Positions 26,698 to 36,210 of a DNA stretch of 64,000 nucleotides are shown here, in pieces; the first letter of the stretch is position 1; every line of letters begins with the position of its first letter. The notes under the pieces were generated by a model. The model did not search any database and was not told the origin of the DNA. It worked only from the letters and a program-made list of their open reading frames with translations. This DNA is from Fulvivirga marina (lineage in GTDB: Bacteria; Bacteroidota; Bacteroidia; Cytophagales; Cyclobacteriaceae), in contig NZ_JAEUGD010000043.1 in the NCBI RefSeq assembly GCF_016775155.1, forward strand, positions 1-64,000, given 5' to 3'. Made by a program: the position numbers and the translations under genes.

Positions 26698-26808
26698 ATG
26701 AAGCAAAAATTGAAAACACTTGAAAAAATATTGAATGGGGAGGGCATCCTGTTATTGGGTATAGGAGTTGCCGTTTTACTGATATATCTTGTAATAAAAT
26801 ATCGGTAA
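26698..26808 (+). CDS. Small single-pass membrane protein, 36 aa
   Basis: A 36-codon ATG frame: charged start MKQKLKTLEKILNGEG followed by a helix of 17 hydrophobic residues (ILLLGIGVAVLLIYLVI) and the basic end KYR. It lies 25 bp after the DinB stop and is followed by a hairpin terminator at 26835. Position and clean topology support a real tiny gene, but there is no family evidence. Confidence 0.5.
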   Translation: MKQKLKTLEKILNGEGILLLGIGVAVLLIYLVIKYR

Positions 26809-26834
26809 TGAGTGCCCCTTCTTGTGTTTGATTG

Positions 26835-26870
26835 ACGGCTATCTTTTTAATTAGAGAGGTAGCCGTTCTA
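26835..26870 (+). terminator. Intrinsic terminator after the DinB/small-protein genes
   Basis: Arms ACGGCTA (26835-26841) and TAGCCGT (26860-26866) extend inward by weaker pairs; a TCTATTTGTT tail follows. It is placed 27 bp after the small ORF stop. Confidence 0.65.
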
Positions 26871-27079
26871 TTTGTTGCTCAGTTGATGGGTTTTAGAGGC
26901 ATTTGTTTGGCGAATATATAACTTCAATTTAAGCTTATGCAGATTAAACCCATAATTATAACTCAAAACTTGCCCAACCATGAGATAGGGATTCCTTTTT
27001 AAATTATCGCCTGATAAGGCAAACAAATTTTTCAAATTACGTTAGTAGAAAGGTCTAACTTAACTACCGAATCATATCC
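26871..27079. other. Upstream region of the ABC exporter
   Basis: This is an AT-rich stretch between the terminator and the ABC transporter start. I see no gene and no clear promoter element. Together with the small ORF and terminator it makes up the 406 bp between the DinB and ABC genes. Confidence 0.4.
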
Positions 27080-28816
27080 ATGAGTAAATCAAAAGTTACC
27101 ATAGGTCACGTTTTTAAAACGATCGTGTGGCCTAGGCGAAAGCATATATCTATTGGTCTGATACTAATAATCATAAGCCGTCCGGCGGGACTCGTTTTGC
27201 CCTATGCGAGTAAATACCTGATGGATGATGTTATTGCAAAAAGTGATATGAAGAAGTTAAAATTTCTGCTTCTGGTCGTTGCCGGAGCCGTATTAGTGCA
27301 GGCGGTTACTTCATTCGCGTTAACGCAAATTTTAAGTGTAGAAGCACAAAACCTCATTGCCAAGTTGCGAGCCAAGGTTCAACGCCACATTATCAAGCTC
27401 CCTATACGGTTTTTTGACAATACTAAAACGGGAGAGTTGGTATCGCGTATTATGACGGATGTCGAAGGAGTTAGAAATATCGTAGGTACAGGGCTTGCTC
27501 AATTGTTTGGGGGTGTTCTTACCTCGGTGATCTGTTTGGTTTTATTGATCAACATCAGCCCCATGATGACTTTATATGTTTTGGTTCCTGTGGCTGTCTT
27601 TGGTGTTATTTCTCTTAAGGCTTTTGGATATATCAGACCGATATTTCGGGAACGTGGTGTGATCAATGCTGAAGTAACAGGCAGGTTAACGGAAACACTT
27701 GGTGGCGTGCGTGTGATCAAGGGGTTCAATGCCGAGGAGCAGGAAATAAAGACTTTTGAAACGGGGGTCAACAAACTATTTCTGAACATCAAGAAAAGCT
27801 TGACTTCTACCAGCCTTGTTACTAGCTCAGCTACACTTTTGTTGGGACTTGCCTCTACAGGCATTATGGGTATTGGAGGCTATATGATCATGCATAATGA
27901 CCTTTCTTTTGGGGATTTTCTTGCCTTTACTCTCTACCTGGGTTTCATGATTGCTCCTATTGTCCAGATGAGCAATATCGGGAGTCAGTTAACCGAAGCT
28001 TTCGCGGGATTGGATCGTACCGAAGAAATTCTGAATACACCTCTTGAGGATGATGAAGTTTCTCGAACTGAGCGTATTGACAATATACGAGGAGAGATCA
28101 ACTTTAAAGATGTTTCATTTGCGTATGAAGAAGGGAAGGCGGTAGTCAAGAATATAAGTTTTAAAGCTCCTCCTGGCTCAGTTACTGCCCTTGTCGGGAC
28201 GTCTGGCTCAGGTAAAACCACTATTGCCGGCTTGGCTGCTTCATTTCTCACCCCCCTCAGTGGTACAGTTACCGTTGACGGTGTTGACCTGAGTAAAGTT
28301 AAGTTGGATAGCTTCAGAAGTCAGTTGGGAGTGGTTTTGCAGAACGACTTTTTATTTGAAGGGACCATTCGTGACAATATTTTATTCCCTCGCCCTGATG
28401 CTAGTGAAGAGCAGCTGCACAATGCGGTGAAGGCCGCTCATGTAGATGAATTTACTGACAGGTTTGAAGACGGTCTGGATACTCTGATTGGAGAAAGGGG
28501 GGTTAAGCTCTCCGGCGGTCAGCAACAGCGAATCGCCATCGCCAGGGCTATATTGGCCGATCCCAAGGTGTTGATACTTGATGAAGCCACATCAAATCTG
28601 GACATGGAGAGTGAGGCATACATACAGGAAAGTCTAAAAGAACTTATGCAGGGACGTACTACTTTTGTGATTGCGCACCGATTGAGTACCATTAGGCAGG
28701 CAGATCAGATACTGGTAATAGAGAAGGGTGAAATTGTGGAGCAAGGACAGCATGATGAGTTGATCGAGAGAGAAGGTAGATATCATCAGTTATATACTTA
28801 TCAAGCCAGAATTTAA
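27080..28816 (+). CDS. ABC transporter, fused permease and ATPase (exporter type)
   Basis: A 578-residue half-transporter. Six transmembrane helices occupy about residues 20-310; the ATPase follows with Walker A GTSGSGKTT (373-381), Q-loop VVLQNDFLFEG, signature LSGGQQQRIAIARA and Walker B VLILDEATSNLD, then the H-loop IAHRLST. The architecture is that of MsbA/LmrA-like homodimeric exporters for lipids or drugs. No adjacent partner gene suggests a substrate. Confidence 0.93.
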   Translation: MSKSKVTIGHVFKTIVWPRRKHISIGLILIIISRPAGLVLPYASKYLMDDVIAKSDMKKLKFLLLVVAGAVLVQAVTSFALTQILSVEAQNLIAKLRAKVQRHIIKLPIRFFDNTKTGELVSRIMTDVEGVRNIVGTGLAQLFGGVLTSVICLVLLINISPMMTLYVLVPVAVFGVISLKAFGYIRPIFRERGVINAEVTGRLTETLGGVRVIKGFNAEEQEIKTFETGVNKLFLNIKKSLTSTSLVTSSATLLLGLASTGIMGIGGYMIMHNDLSFGDFLAFTLYLGFMIAPIVQMSNIGSQLTEAFAGLDRTEEILNTPLEDDEVSRTERIDNIRGEINFKDVSFAYEEGKAVVKNISFKAPPGSVTALVGTSGSGKTTIAGLAASFLTPLSGTVTVDGVDLSKVKLDSFRSQLGVVLQNDFLFEGTIRDNILFPRPDASEEQLHNAVKAAHVDEFTDRFEDGLDTLIGERGVKLSGGQQQRIAIARAILADPKVLILDEATSNLDMESEAYIQESLKELMQGRTTFVIAHRLSTIRQADQILVIEKGEIVEQGQHDELIEREGRYHQLYTYQARI

Positions 28817-29055
28817 TGATTATACTTTTTAGCTGTTGACCTCTACAGTTCTGGTCAGTCGTAGCTTTTTCTTACACGAGTATAATGTATTAATAAAAGC
28901 AGAGGTCATGTCCTTCCCGATATGCTCCCTAAGTCATTTTTACCGAAGCCTTATGTTTATTCATCTATTTTGAGATCGGGAAATAAGTAAAATATACAAA
29001 GAGTACTTCCTAAATAGGTCTATAATGGCCATCTTGGGAGGCAAATTTTAATTGT

Positions 29056-29781
29056 ATGCTTAAAAAAACACTAATCCTGCTATCTATATTGGCTGTGGCA
29101 GCTTTTATGTTATATAGCTGGTATGACAAGCCCTTACCAGAGGGTGTTGAGGGGCCGGAGGCTGAGCTTTTGGCTGATAAAATGTTGAAAGCTGTAAACT
29201 TTGAGGCTTGGGATAGTACTGTGGCTGTTAAGTGGTCTTTCTATAGAGGGCATGACTTTTTATGGGATAAAAAGCGGGATCTTGTTGAAGTGAAGTGGGA
29301 CGACATGCGGGTGCTTTTAAATACTAACAGTCAATCTGGAAAAGCATTTCAGGGAGGTATTTTACTATCTGGAAATGAGGCAATTGATGCTTTACAAATG
29401 GCGTGGGAATATTTTACTAATGATTCCTTCTGGCTGGCGGCTCCCTTTAAGGCTAGGGACCCTGGCACTAAAAGAAGCATAGTAAAAACCGAGCATGGAG
29501 ATGCACTGCTTGTACAATATACTTCAGGGGGTGTAACTCCAGGAGACAGCTACCTTTGGTTATTAAATGAAGATGGCCTTCCGGTAGCCTGGAAGTTATG
29601 GGTTAAAATTATACCGCTTGGGGGCATGAAGTTTAGCTGGGATGGCTGGCAAACTTACACCACTGGTGCACGCATTTCTTCATTTCATCACGGGGTGGTG
29701 AATGTAGAAGTGTCAGGGGTAGAGCTTGCCATGAGTGCTGCAGACCTTAATAATGGACATGATCCATTCGCAGAAATGTAA
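29056..29781 (+). CDS. Hypothetical exported protein, 241 aa
   Basis: An N-terminal hydrophobic segment (LILLSILAVAAFMLYSW) serves as signal anchor. The rest is a beta-rich domain with many Trp (FEAWDSTVAVKWSFYRGHDFLWD, YLWLLNEDGLPVAWKLWVKIIP, GMKFSWDGWQTY). The pattern resembles LolA/outer-membrane lipoprotein-sorting-like folds, but I do not recognise a named family. It converges on gldB with 4 bp between the stops. Confidence 0.75.
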   Translation: MLKKTLILLSILAVAAFMLYSWYDKPLPEGVEGPEAELLADKMLKAVNFEAWDSTVAVKWSFYRGHDFLWDKKRDLVEVKWDDMRVLLNTNSQSGKAFQGGILLSGNEAIDALQMAWEYFTNDSFWLAAPFKARDPGTKRSIVKTEHGDALLVQYTSGGVTPGDSYLWLLNEDGLPVAWKLWVKIIPLGGMKFSWDGWQTYTTGARISSFHHGVVNVEVSGVELAMSAADLNNGHDPFAEM

Positions 29782-29785
29782 TCTC

Positions 29786-30802
29786 TTACTTACGTTCTGG
29801 GCGGTAATTTGAGTTATTAAAAACTTTTCTGGGATCAGGCTCTTGCATCAGTTCTTGCAAGGTTACTTCTTCCTCTTCCATGTATTGCTTAACAATTTGC
29901 CAGCCCACCCAGGTTGCAATTCTTCCAGGGGCCTTCTCCCCTATTTCAAAGGTCTTAGGGCGTTCATCAATATACTTCTTCTTCACCATATGATTTGTTT
30001 CATACAGCAATTGATTTTCAAGAAAATGAGCCCAAATGATATCCTGGTTTTTTCTGGCCCCATCAATTTCATCGCTTGAATACCAGATCAGGACACTGTC
30101 TGGCGTGCATGGCATCATGTGCTTGGCGAAGTAGAAAGATTTGCCGTAGCCTATCATGTCGGCAAGTATAGTTTTATCTGAAACATCCGTTTTGTTAAAC
30201 ATGGGGGATATACCATAAAGTAGCATCACTGAGGGCATAATGTACTGAGGTCTGTACCTTTCAAGCATATAACCATAGAGGCCTAGTGGGCGATATTTGG
30301 CACTGTCTCCGAGGTAATAATCCAATCCTATAACGATCAGTGAATCAGAGACAAAAAGATCATGATCCAGTCCAGTGGCGATGGTTTGTATCTTTGGAGT
30401 CTTGAAATCAGGATAATAATATTTTAAGTTAGCAAAAGCTGTCGAAATATCAGCTTTAAGCTCACTAAGGTCACCGAATACCCGGCCTATCTCACTTTTT
30501 AAAGTATCTATATGCGGATTTTGGAATCTTTTATACAGAGCTTCCATCATGATGGAGTCATCAGGGTATTGATTTCTTTTAAGAAAAATCTCAGTAATTA
30601 CCGGGTTATCTTTTAGGAATTGCCTGAGATCGGCTCGGCTTTTTACACCCAACAGGTCATCCTCAAGCCGTTCTATTTCTACATTTATTTCGATATTGCT
30701 TATATCAGGCTGATAGACACATTCGTTACTTTCATTATTACATGATGACAACCATAAGATAAAAAGGGCAGGTATTAATAAAAGTCGGAGGCTTTTTTCC
30801 AT
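29786..30802 (-). CDS. gldB: Gliding motility lipoprotein GldB
   Basis: A 338-residue lipoprotein: signal sequence then lipobox LWLSSC. The body shows GldB features: NIEINVEIERLEDDLLGV near the N-terminus, FLKDNPVITEIFL, and the C-terminal DUF2268-like helix region with FLENQLLYETNHMVKKKYIDERPKT and GRIATWVGWQIVKQYM. GldB is required for gliding and T9SS function in Bacteroidota. It is divergent from a PorT-like barrel gene with 77 bp between the starts. Confidence 0.88.
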   Translation of the reverse strand: MEKSLRLLLIPALFILWLSSCNNESNECVYQPDISNIEINVEIERLEDDLLGVKSRADLRQFLKDNPVITEIFLKRNQYPDDSIMMEALYKRFQNPHIDTLKSEIGRVFGDLSELKADISTAFANLKYYYPDFKTPKIQTIATGLDHDLFVSDSLIVIGLDYYLGDSAKYRPLGLYGYMLERYRPQYIMPSVMLLYGISPMFNKTDVSDKTILADMIGYGKSFYFAKHMMPCTPDSVLIWYSSDEIDGARKNQDIIWAHFLENQLLYETNHMVKKKYIDERPKTFEIGEKAPGRIATWVGWQIVKQYMEEEEVTLQELMQEPDPRKVFNNSNYRPERK

Positions 30803-30879
30803 GATTAAACTATTCGCTTATTTTGTCGTTAGTGTTTTTTACTATTGAACATGCTAAATAACTAAAAAATTATAGATTC

Positions 30880-31509
30880 ATGAGAAAAATTCTGTTGATG
30901 ATCATATTCTTATGTGTTGTTACTACTGGTTTTTCCCAGTTTCAGCTTGGCTTCAAATTTAGTCCAACTATTTCAACAAACAGAATAGATGCTAAGTCAG
31001 ATACAGTTTCATTCAGTACTGATGGAGCAGGTTTACGTTTTGTTGCCGGCCCTATTGCCGATTTTCAGCTTACGGATAATTATTTTGTGAGCACGGGCTT
31101 ACTGCTTGTTTCTAAAAGAGCAGGACTAAAAGCAAAACAGGTAACAGGTACAGAGGTGGAGGAGTATTCTTTGCAGTATATTCAGATACCACTTACGTTA
31201 AAACTTTATACAAATGAGGTGGCTCTCGACAAACGGATATATTTCCAGATGGGAGCCACCATGGAAGTAAATGTGAAAGAAGACCCCAAGAAAGATCGCT
31301 ATTACTATGTTGAGGATTTTAAGCTTTTTGATTCTTCACTGTTGATTGGTGTAGGATTGGAATATAAGGTTGGTTTGAACACTATTGTGTTTGGTGGATT
31401 TTCCTATAGTCGTGGTCTTTTAAACACTATTGGGGATCAGGTGAGACTTGATGACGACATCACTTTTAAAAATGATTATCTGGCGCTCGATTTGGGCATC
31501 AAATTCTGA
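30880..31509 (+). CDS. PorT-like outer-membrane beta-barrel protein
   Basis: A 209-residue protein with a signal peptide cleaved near FSQ (residue 20) and eight predicted amphipathic strands (FQLGFKFSPTIS, RFVAGPIADFQL, NYFVSTGLLLVSKRAGL, YSLQYIQIPLTLKLYT), ending LALDLGIKF. The YIQIPLTLK segment is typical of the PorT/OMP_b-brl_2 family. PorT is a T9SS component; position next to gldB supports a motility or secretion role, but many paralogues exist, so the exact name is withheld. Confidence 0.85.
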   Translation: MRKILLMIIFLCVVTTGFSQFQLGFKFSPTISTNRIDAKSDTVSFSTDGAGLRFVAGPIADFQLTDNYFVSTGLLLVSKRAGLKAKQVTGTEVEEYSLQYIQIPLTLKLYTNEVALDKRIYFQMGATMEVNVKEDPKKDRYYYVEDFKLFDSSLLIGVGLEYKVGLNTIVFGGFSYSRGLLNTIGDQVRLDDDITFKNDYLALDLGIKF

Positions 31510-31619
31510 TTAGGGTATATTAGGTCATTTATTCAGTCATCCGGATACGCTTTCTGGGTGGCTTTTTTTATCTTCACCCAGTTAGTATTACCCATAACTA
31601 CTGGTAGAAATTTAAAAAT

Positions 31620-32555
31620 ATGTCGTTACATAAAGTAGGTATAGCACAGTATTCGGCTCACTACCTCAACCTTGAGAAAAGCTTGGTCCGGCTTGAGCAA
31701 ATTGTGGAACAGGCAGCCTCAGAAAATATGGAATTACTTGTTTTTGGTGAAACCTGGCTTTCCGGTTACCCTGTATGGCTAGATCATTGTCCTGAAGTGG
31801 CGCAATGGGATAGTGCAGCTACCAAAGCGGCTTACCTTAAATTACGCCAAAGCAGTATAGAAATTCCTGGCAGGGAGACTCGGCGGATTGGTGCTTTAGC
31901 TCAAAAGTATGGCATGTCGATAGTTATTGGAGTGAACGAGGTGGTTAAAAAAGGCAGGGGTAGCGGTACGGTATATAATGCATTGCTGACATTTAATAAT
32001 CAGGGAAAGTTGGCTAACCATCACCGAAAGCTTGTACCTACATATACCGAGCGAATGATCTATGGTTTGGGAGACGGCCATGGGTTGCAGGTGGCAGAAA
32101 CTTCAGTAGGTAACGTGGGGGCTTTGGTTTGCTGGGAGCACTGGATGCCCTTGACTCGACAGAGCCTACATGATGAGGCTGAGGATATTCATGTAGCTGT
32201 ATGGCCAACTGTACATGAAGAACATCTTATAGCCAGTAGGCAATATGCTTTTGAAGGAAGGTGCTTTGTTTTGGCAGCGGGACAAATGATGAGAGCATCT
32301 GAATTTCCTCAGGAACTGTCACTGCCGGAGGAACTCATCAATGATCCTGACAAGCTGGTACTTTGTGGAGGAAGTTGCATTATTGATCCTCGAGGAGAGT
32401 TTGTGGTAGACCCTATGTATGAAGAAGAAGGGCTTGTAACTGCTGAAATAGACCTTTCTGAGCGAGTAAAAGAACAAATGACACTGGATGTGAGCGGGCA
32501 CTATCAACGGGCGGATATTTTTGATTTTCAGGTTGATAAACAAAGAAAGGCATGA
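31620..32555 (+). CDS. Nitrilase family carbon-nitrogen hydrolase
   Basis: A 311-residue enzyme with the full catalytic triad: Glu44 in LLVFGETWLSGYP, Lys137 in HHRKLVPTYTER and Cys171 in GALVCWEHWMPL. The CWEHWMPL sequence is typical of true aliphatic/aromatic nitrilases rather than amidases. It would convert a nitrile to its acid and ammonia. The stop overlaps the next gene's start by 4 bp, so it is coupled to the HTTM membrane protein. Confidence 0.93.
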   Translation: MSLHKVGIAQYSAHYLNLEKSLVRLEQIVEQAASENMELLVFGETWLSGYPVWLDHCPEVAQWDSAATKAAYLKLRQSSIEIPGRETRRIGALAQKYGMSIVIGVNEVVKKGRGSGTVYNALLTFNNQGKLANHHRKLVPTYTERMIYGLGDGHGLQVAETSVGNVGALVCWEHWMPLTRQSLHDEAEDIHVAVWPTVHEEHLIASRQYAFEGRCFVLAAGQMMRASEFPQELSLPEELINDPDKLVLCGGSCIIDPRGEFVVDPMYEEEGLVTAEIDLSERVKEQMTLDVSGHYQRADIFDFQVDKQRKA

Positions 32556-33865
32556 CTTTTACACAAAAACTATTTCGTCCGGTTGATAATAGTCCCCTTA
32601 TCCTTTTTAGGATCGTTTTTGGCTTGCTTATATTTTTAGAAGCTTGGGGAGCTATCCTAACCGGGTGGGTAAGAAGGGCTTTTATAGAGCCTCAATACAC
32701 TTTTCCATTTTTAGATTTCCCATGGTTACAGCCATTACCTGGCTATGGCATGTATGTTTATTATATCGTAATGGGTATAGCTGGTTTAATGGTTTTATTT
32801 GGGTTCTATTACCGGCTAGGTATTGGGATTTATACTATTATGTGGTCAGCTGTGTATTTTATGCAGAAGACCAACTATAATAATCATTACTATCTTCTGG
32901 TGTTATTATGTCTGCTGATGTGTTTGGTTCCTGCACATAGATATGCATCAATAGATGCCACAAGACACCCTGAGAAAAAAAGCCTTACCTGCCCACAATG
33001 GTGTTTATGGATTTTTGCAATACAAACTAGCATTGTATATATCTATGCTTCAGTGGCAAAGATGTATCCTGATTGGATCGCGGCTAAGCCAATTAGTATA
33101 TGGTTTGATTATAAAAGCGACTATTTTCTAATCGGCCCACTTCTGGCTGAAGAGTGGTTTCAACATGTCATTGCATATGGAGGTATTCTGTTTGACCTGC
33201 TTATTGCACCTGGACTTATCTGGAAGAAAACCAGAAAATATGCATTTATTGCCTCAATATTTTTCCACTTGTTTAACTCCATCATTTTTCAGGTAGGTGT
33301 GTTCCCATATATGGGAATTGCTTTAGGTGTATTTTTCTTTGAGCCAACAGTTATACGCAAGGTTTTCTTCAAAAAGAAACCCATAGCAGAGCACGTTGAT
33401 ATATACAGGCCAAAAATTGCCTGGGTTTATATTATAGGCTTGTACTTCATTATGCAAATATCATTACCATTACGTCATTGGCTGTTTCCCGGCAATGTGC
33501 ACTGGACTGAGGAGGGCCATCGTCTCTCATGGCACATGATGCTTAGAGTAAAGTCAGGCTATGTATTTTTTAGGGTGGTAGATGAGGAAACAGGCCGGAA
33601 ATGGAAAGTGAATCCAACTCAATATTTGACCTACAAACAATCCAGGGCTATAGCTACTCGTCCGGATATGTGTTGGCAATTTGTGCAGATTTTAAAATCT
33701 GATTATGCCCAAAGAGGATTCCCTGATGTTGCGATTTATGCAGTAGGGAAAGTCAGTTTAAATGGAAGAGAGCAACAGCCGCTTTATGATGAAAGTGTGG
33801 ATTTGACTAAAGTTAAGTGGAGGCGATTTGGCCATTCCGAATGGCTACTTAGTATGACAGAGTAG
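32552..33865 (+). CDS. HTTM / vitamin K-dependent gamma-carboxylase-like membrane protein
   Basis: A 437-residue protein with many membrane helices in the first 290 residues and a soluble C-terminus. The helix pattern NNHYYLLVLLCLLMCLVPAHRYASID and IQTSIVYIYASVAKMYPDWI matches the HTTM domain shared with gamma-glutamyl carboxylase (VKGC). The C-terminal part, W(H)MMLRVKSGYVFFRV, fits the VKGC tail. Bacterial members lack a proven function. The 4-bp overlap with a nitrilase gene suggests they act on a shared substrate or pathway. Confidence 0.88.
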   Translation: MTFTQKLFRPVDNSPLILFRIVFGLLIFLEAWGAILTGWVRRAFIEPQYTFPFLDFPWLQPLPGYGMYVYYIVMGIAGLMVLFGFYYRLGIGIYTIMWSAVYFMQKTNYNNHYYLLVLLCLLMCLVPAHRYASIDATRHPEKKSLTCPQWCLWIFAIQTSIVYIYASVAKMYPDWIAAKPISIWFDYKSDYFLIGPLLAEEWFQHVIAYGGILFDLLIAPGLIWKKTRKYAFIASIFFHLFNSIIFQVGVFPYMGIALGVFFFEPTVIRKVFFKKKPIAEHVDIYRPKIAWVYIIGLYFIMQISLPLRHWLFPGNVHWTEEGHRLSWHMMLRVKSGYVFFRVVDEETGRKWKVNPTQYLTYKQSRAIATRPDMCWQFVQILKSDYAQRGFPDVAIYAVGKVSLNGREQQPLYDESVDLTKVKWRRFGHSEWLLSMTE

Positions 33866-33933
33866 ATAATAAAGTTGTGTTACAGTACATGGTAAGTCTT
33901 AGTGAGCTTTAAGTGTGAATTTTTATAAAAAGG

Positions 33934-34003
33934 AAAAGAAGCCTGAATAAACCCTAATTTTCTAAATTTTGATATCCTGGGTTTTGAGCAGGCCTCTTCT
34001 TTT
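33934..34003. terminator. Bidirectional terminator-like stem between convergent genes
   Basis: The left arm (AAAAGAAGCCTG..., 33934-33954) and the right arm (...CAGGCCTCTTCTTTT, 33979-34003) pair over a long, slightly imperfect stem flanked by A/T runs. It lies between the HTTM gene (plus) and the PepSY-like gene (minus), the expected place for a shared terminator. Confidence 0.6.
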
Positions 34004-34027
34004 GCGAAAAGTGTTGCTTACAATTAA

Positions 34028-34330
34028 TTATCCGTCAAGTTCTTTACCCTCAGCGCTGAACTTTTTCTTTTCAGGTGCTCCCTGCGGGCTTGTGAAGTGT
34101 ACTTCATAAACCGTTTTGCTTGTTTTAGGGTCAATTACCTTATATACTTTGGAGGCTTTCCAGTCAGCGTAGTCAGAAGAAATTGTTTCAGAAACAGAGG
34201 AAGGTACCTCTGTCATTCTAATCTCAACTTTCTCATCCTGTTTTTCTACCTGTGCGACGGCTGTTGTGCTCAATGCTGCGGTTCCTGCAATGATCATTGA
34301 AGCGGCTATTGTTCTAATTAACGTTTTCAT
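34028..34330 (-). CDS. PepSY-like small secreted protein
   Basis: A 100-residue protein with a signal peptide (MKTLIRTIAASMIIAGTAALSTTAVA) and a mature domain matching the small PepSY-like/DUF2874 type (VPSSVSETISSDYADWKASKVYKVIDP, VYEVHFTSPQG, KKKFSAEGKEL). Such proteins are periplasmic and thought to modulate proteases or bind metals. It has no operon partner. Confidence 0.82.
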   Translation of the reverse strand: MKTLIRTIAASMIIAGTAALSTTAVAQVEKQDEKVEIRMTEVPSSVSETISSDYADWKASKVYKVIDPKTSKTVYEVHFTSPQGAPEKKKFSAEGKELDG

Positions 34331-34526
34331 ATTTATTTACTTTTTTATTGGTTGGTTAAAAATTTAAAATGTTTGATAACCATCCGTTCAGAACCATGCC
34401 AGACCATTAGAGAGATCGTAATTATTTGATTTTCATGCTTTTAACCTGAAGTCTTAGTGGTGGTAGTATTTTAAACTGTTGAATTTTTCTACATGTCGTT
34501 GGGGTTTGGAGAGGAAATAAATTACA

Positions 34527-35531
34527 CTATTCTACAGTGTCATACGGCTGAAGTTTCAACACTTCTTCTATAAAGCTGAATGTTTCCTGTCTTACAGACT
34601 CAAGGTCTTCAGAGGTTAGGTATGAACCGATTACGTGGTGGTTTACCTCTGAAAAAGCCACTTTTCTTTTAAGAGATTCAGGAGTGCCCAACTGGTCATA
34701 CATCTCAAGCATTGCCGGTACAGAGACAGTGTTATCCTGTGCGCTATCATTTTTATAATAATACCCTAAAAATACAGGCTGGGTAACTGTAGCAAAGGTT
34801 TTTGTAGTCATTGTCTCTTCAATAAGTTCTTCGAGATGTGTAAGCGCTTCCAAGCGATAGCCGTTGGTCCAGTACTGTTCTCTTTCAGGATCTATTTCCC
34901 ATCGGTTATAGTTACTCCCTTTTACCAGTCTTGCCAACTGCAACCCCCATGGTTCATCGAGCAACCAGGAGTTGGGGTCATAGATCTTTACGTTGGGCGA
35001 ATAGAGAATTAAACCAGCAATGTCCGGGTCATTTTCGGCAAGGTACAGTGCAAACGTACCTCCTGTAGAAGTGGCAAGTATAATTAAATGTTCACCAAGC
35101 TGCTTGGCTACTGCAATGGCTTTTTTGGCTGAATTCAGAAGCTTATCTGCAGTAAGATCTATCATAGGCTCCTTATCAGCTACGCCATGACCATAGAGTC
35201 GAGGTAAATACAGGTTGCAGCCATATCTTTTGGCAATTTCCTTATGCAACGGTGCCCCCTCTCCCTGACTCGCAGAGAACCCATGTAGATATACAATGCT
35301 ATATGGAGTTTTTTTATAGGCAGAGTCAGCCCAGATTATGGTTGATTCATTATCAGGCTTTATATTTGGAGTCTGCTCTTCATGCCTTTTTATGTCTTCC
35401 TCCAGAGTGCGCAGATCTGTTGCAACTGTAGGCAGATCTTTGGTCAATTGAGGAGACTCTACCTGAGGTCCTAAAAAGTATGCGGCGCATATGAATAAAA
35501 CTATTATTGATATCCATTTGACTGCTTTCAT
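34527..35531 (-). CDS. Membrane-anchored alpha/beta hydrolase (esterase/aminopeptidase-like)
   Basis: A 334-residue protein with an N-terminal membrane anchor (WISIIVLFICAAYFLGP). The fold shows the oxyanion loop IVYLHGFSASQGE, YLPRLYGHG and the nucleophile elbow ATSTGG (Ser within LIILATSTGGTFALYLAE), with Asp and His later (VNHHVIGSYLTSEDLE). It resembles serine aminopeptidase_S33/monoacylglycerol lipase-like enzymes. It starts 28 bp after the preceding YCII gene on the same strand, probably one operon. Confidence 0.87.
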   Translation of the reverse strand: MKAVKWISIIVLFICAAYFLGPQVESPQLTKDLPTVATDLRTLEEDIKRHEEQTPNIKPDNESTIIWADSAYKKTPYSIVYLHGFSASQGEGAPLHKEIAKRYGCNLYLPRLYGHGVADKEPMIDLTADKLLNSAKKAIAVAKQLGEHLIILATSTGGTFALYLAENDPDIAGLILYSPNVKIYDPNSWLLDEPWGLQLARLVKGSNYNRWEIDPEREQYWTNGYRLEALTHLEELIEETMTTKTFATVTQPVFLGYYYKNDSAQDNTVSVPAMLEMYDQLGTPESLKRKVAFSEVNHHVIGSYLTSEDLESVRQETFSFIEEVLKLQPYDTVE

Positions 35532-35559
35532 GGGATAGTATTATAAATGATTGAGAACG

Positions 35560-36210
35560 TTAATTTTCACAAAAAGAGCCTTTTCCAACCCAAATTGTTT
35601 TAAGCTCTGGTTGAAGGATACCATTTTTAACCGCCGGGTCAGACATAATCACCTCGGGTTCAACTTCACCCTTCATGATCAGGATGCTTCCGTCATCATT
35701 ATCAAAGACGCCTTCCGAAATTACATTTCCTGTCTTTACTATCTCATGGCTATATCGATCATGCTTTAGAAACCACTCTGGTGCCTGCTGAACATTAAAT
35801 TTTGTAATATGTGACTGATACCTGATGAAGGTATAAAAAACCATTTTCGTATCTTCACTTACTTTGCAAATTCCTCCGGATCTCGGGGTCCATGGAAGAA
35901 TCTCTATTCTGTATCTGTGGGCTTTTATTGCGGGGTCTGTGTTTATCCATTCTCTGGCTTCTGAAATGGAGTTTGTATTCAAAATGAAGATACCTCCCCC
36001 CCCTTCGAATGGGCCTGCGACTAGTAATTTGTCTTCAGAAGAGAGTCGCTGAATATTAGCCATATGTCCTTTTTGCAGACTGTCCATTGCTTGTTCTGAA
36101 AGAACTTCTTTCTCAGGGTTGCTATGCAGAAAAACAAACATGTACTTTTCCTGAGCATGCGCATTCCATACCCAAGTAATCAGTGCCAGTAACAGTATCA
36201 ATTTATTCAT
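35560..36210 (-). CDS. Secreted protein with two YCII-like domains
   Basis: A 216-residue protein with a signal peptide cleaved at HAQ. Two ferredoxin-like YCII units follow each other: the first about residues 22-105 (YMFVFLHSNPEKEVLSE, KLLVAGPFEGGGGIFILN, AREWINTDPAI) and the second about 122-216 (WFLKHDRYSHEIVKTGNVISEGVF, SILIMKGEVEPEVIMSDPAVKNG). YCII proteins are usually cytoplasmic single domains; export is unusual. Function unknown. Likely co-transcribed with the hydrolase downstream. Confidence 0.85.
   Translation of the reverse strand: MNKLILLLALITWVWNAHAQEKYMFVFLHSNPEKEVLSEQAMDSLQKGHMANIQRLSSEDKLLVAGPFEGGGGIFILNTNSISEAREWINTDPAIKAHRYRIEILPWTPRSGGICKVSEDTKMVFYTFIRYQSHITKFNVQQAPEWFLKHDRYSHEIVKTGNVISEGVFDNDDGSILIMKGEVEPEVIMSDPAVKNGILQPELKTIWVGKGSFCEN

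Noticed and set aside
28912-28982. Inverted repeat TTCCCGAT ... ATCGGGAA in the spacer after the ABC exporter
   Set aside because: Arms are only 8 bp with more than 50 bp between them; likely chance.
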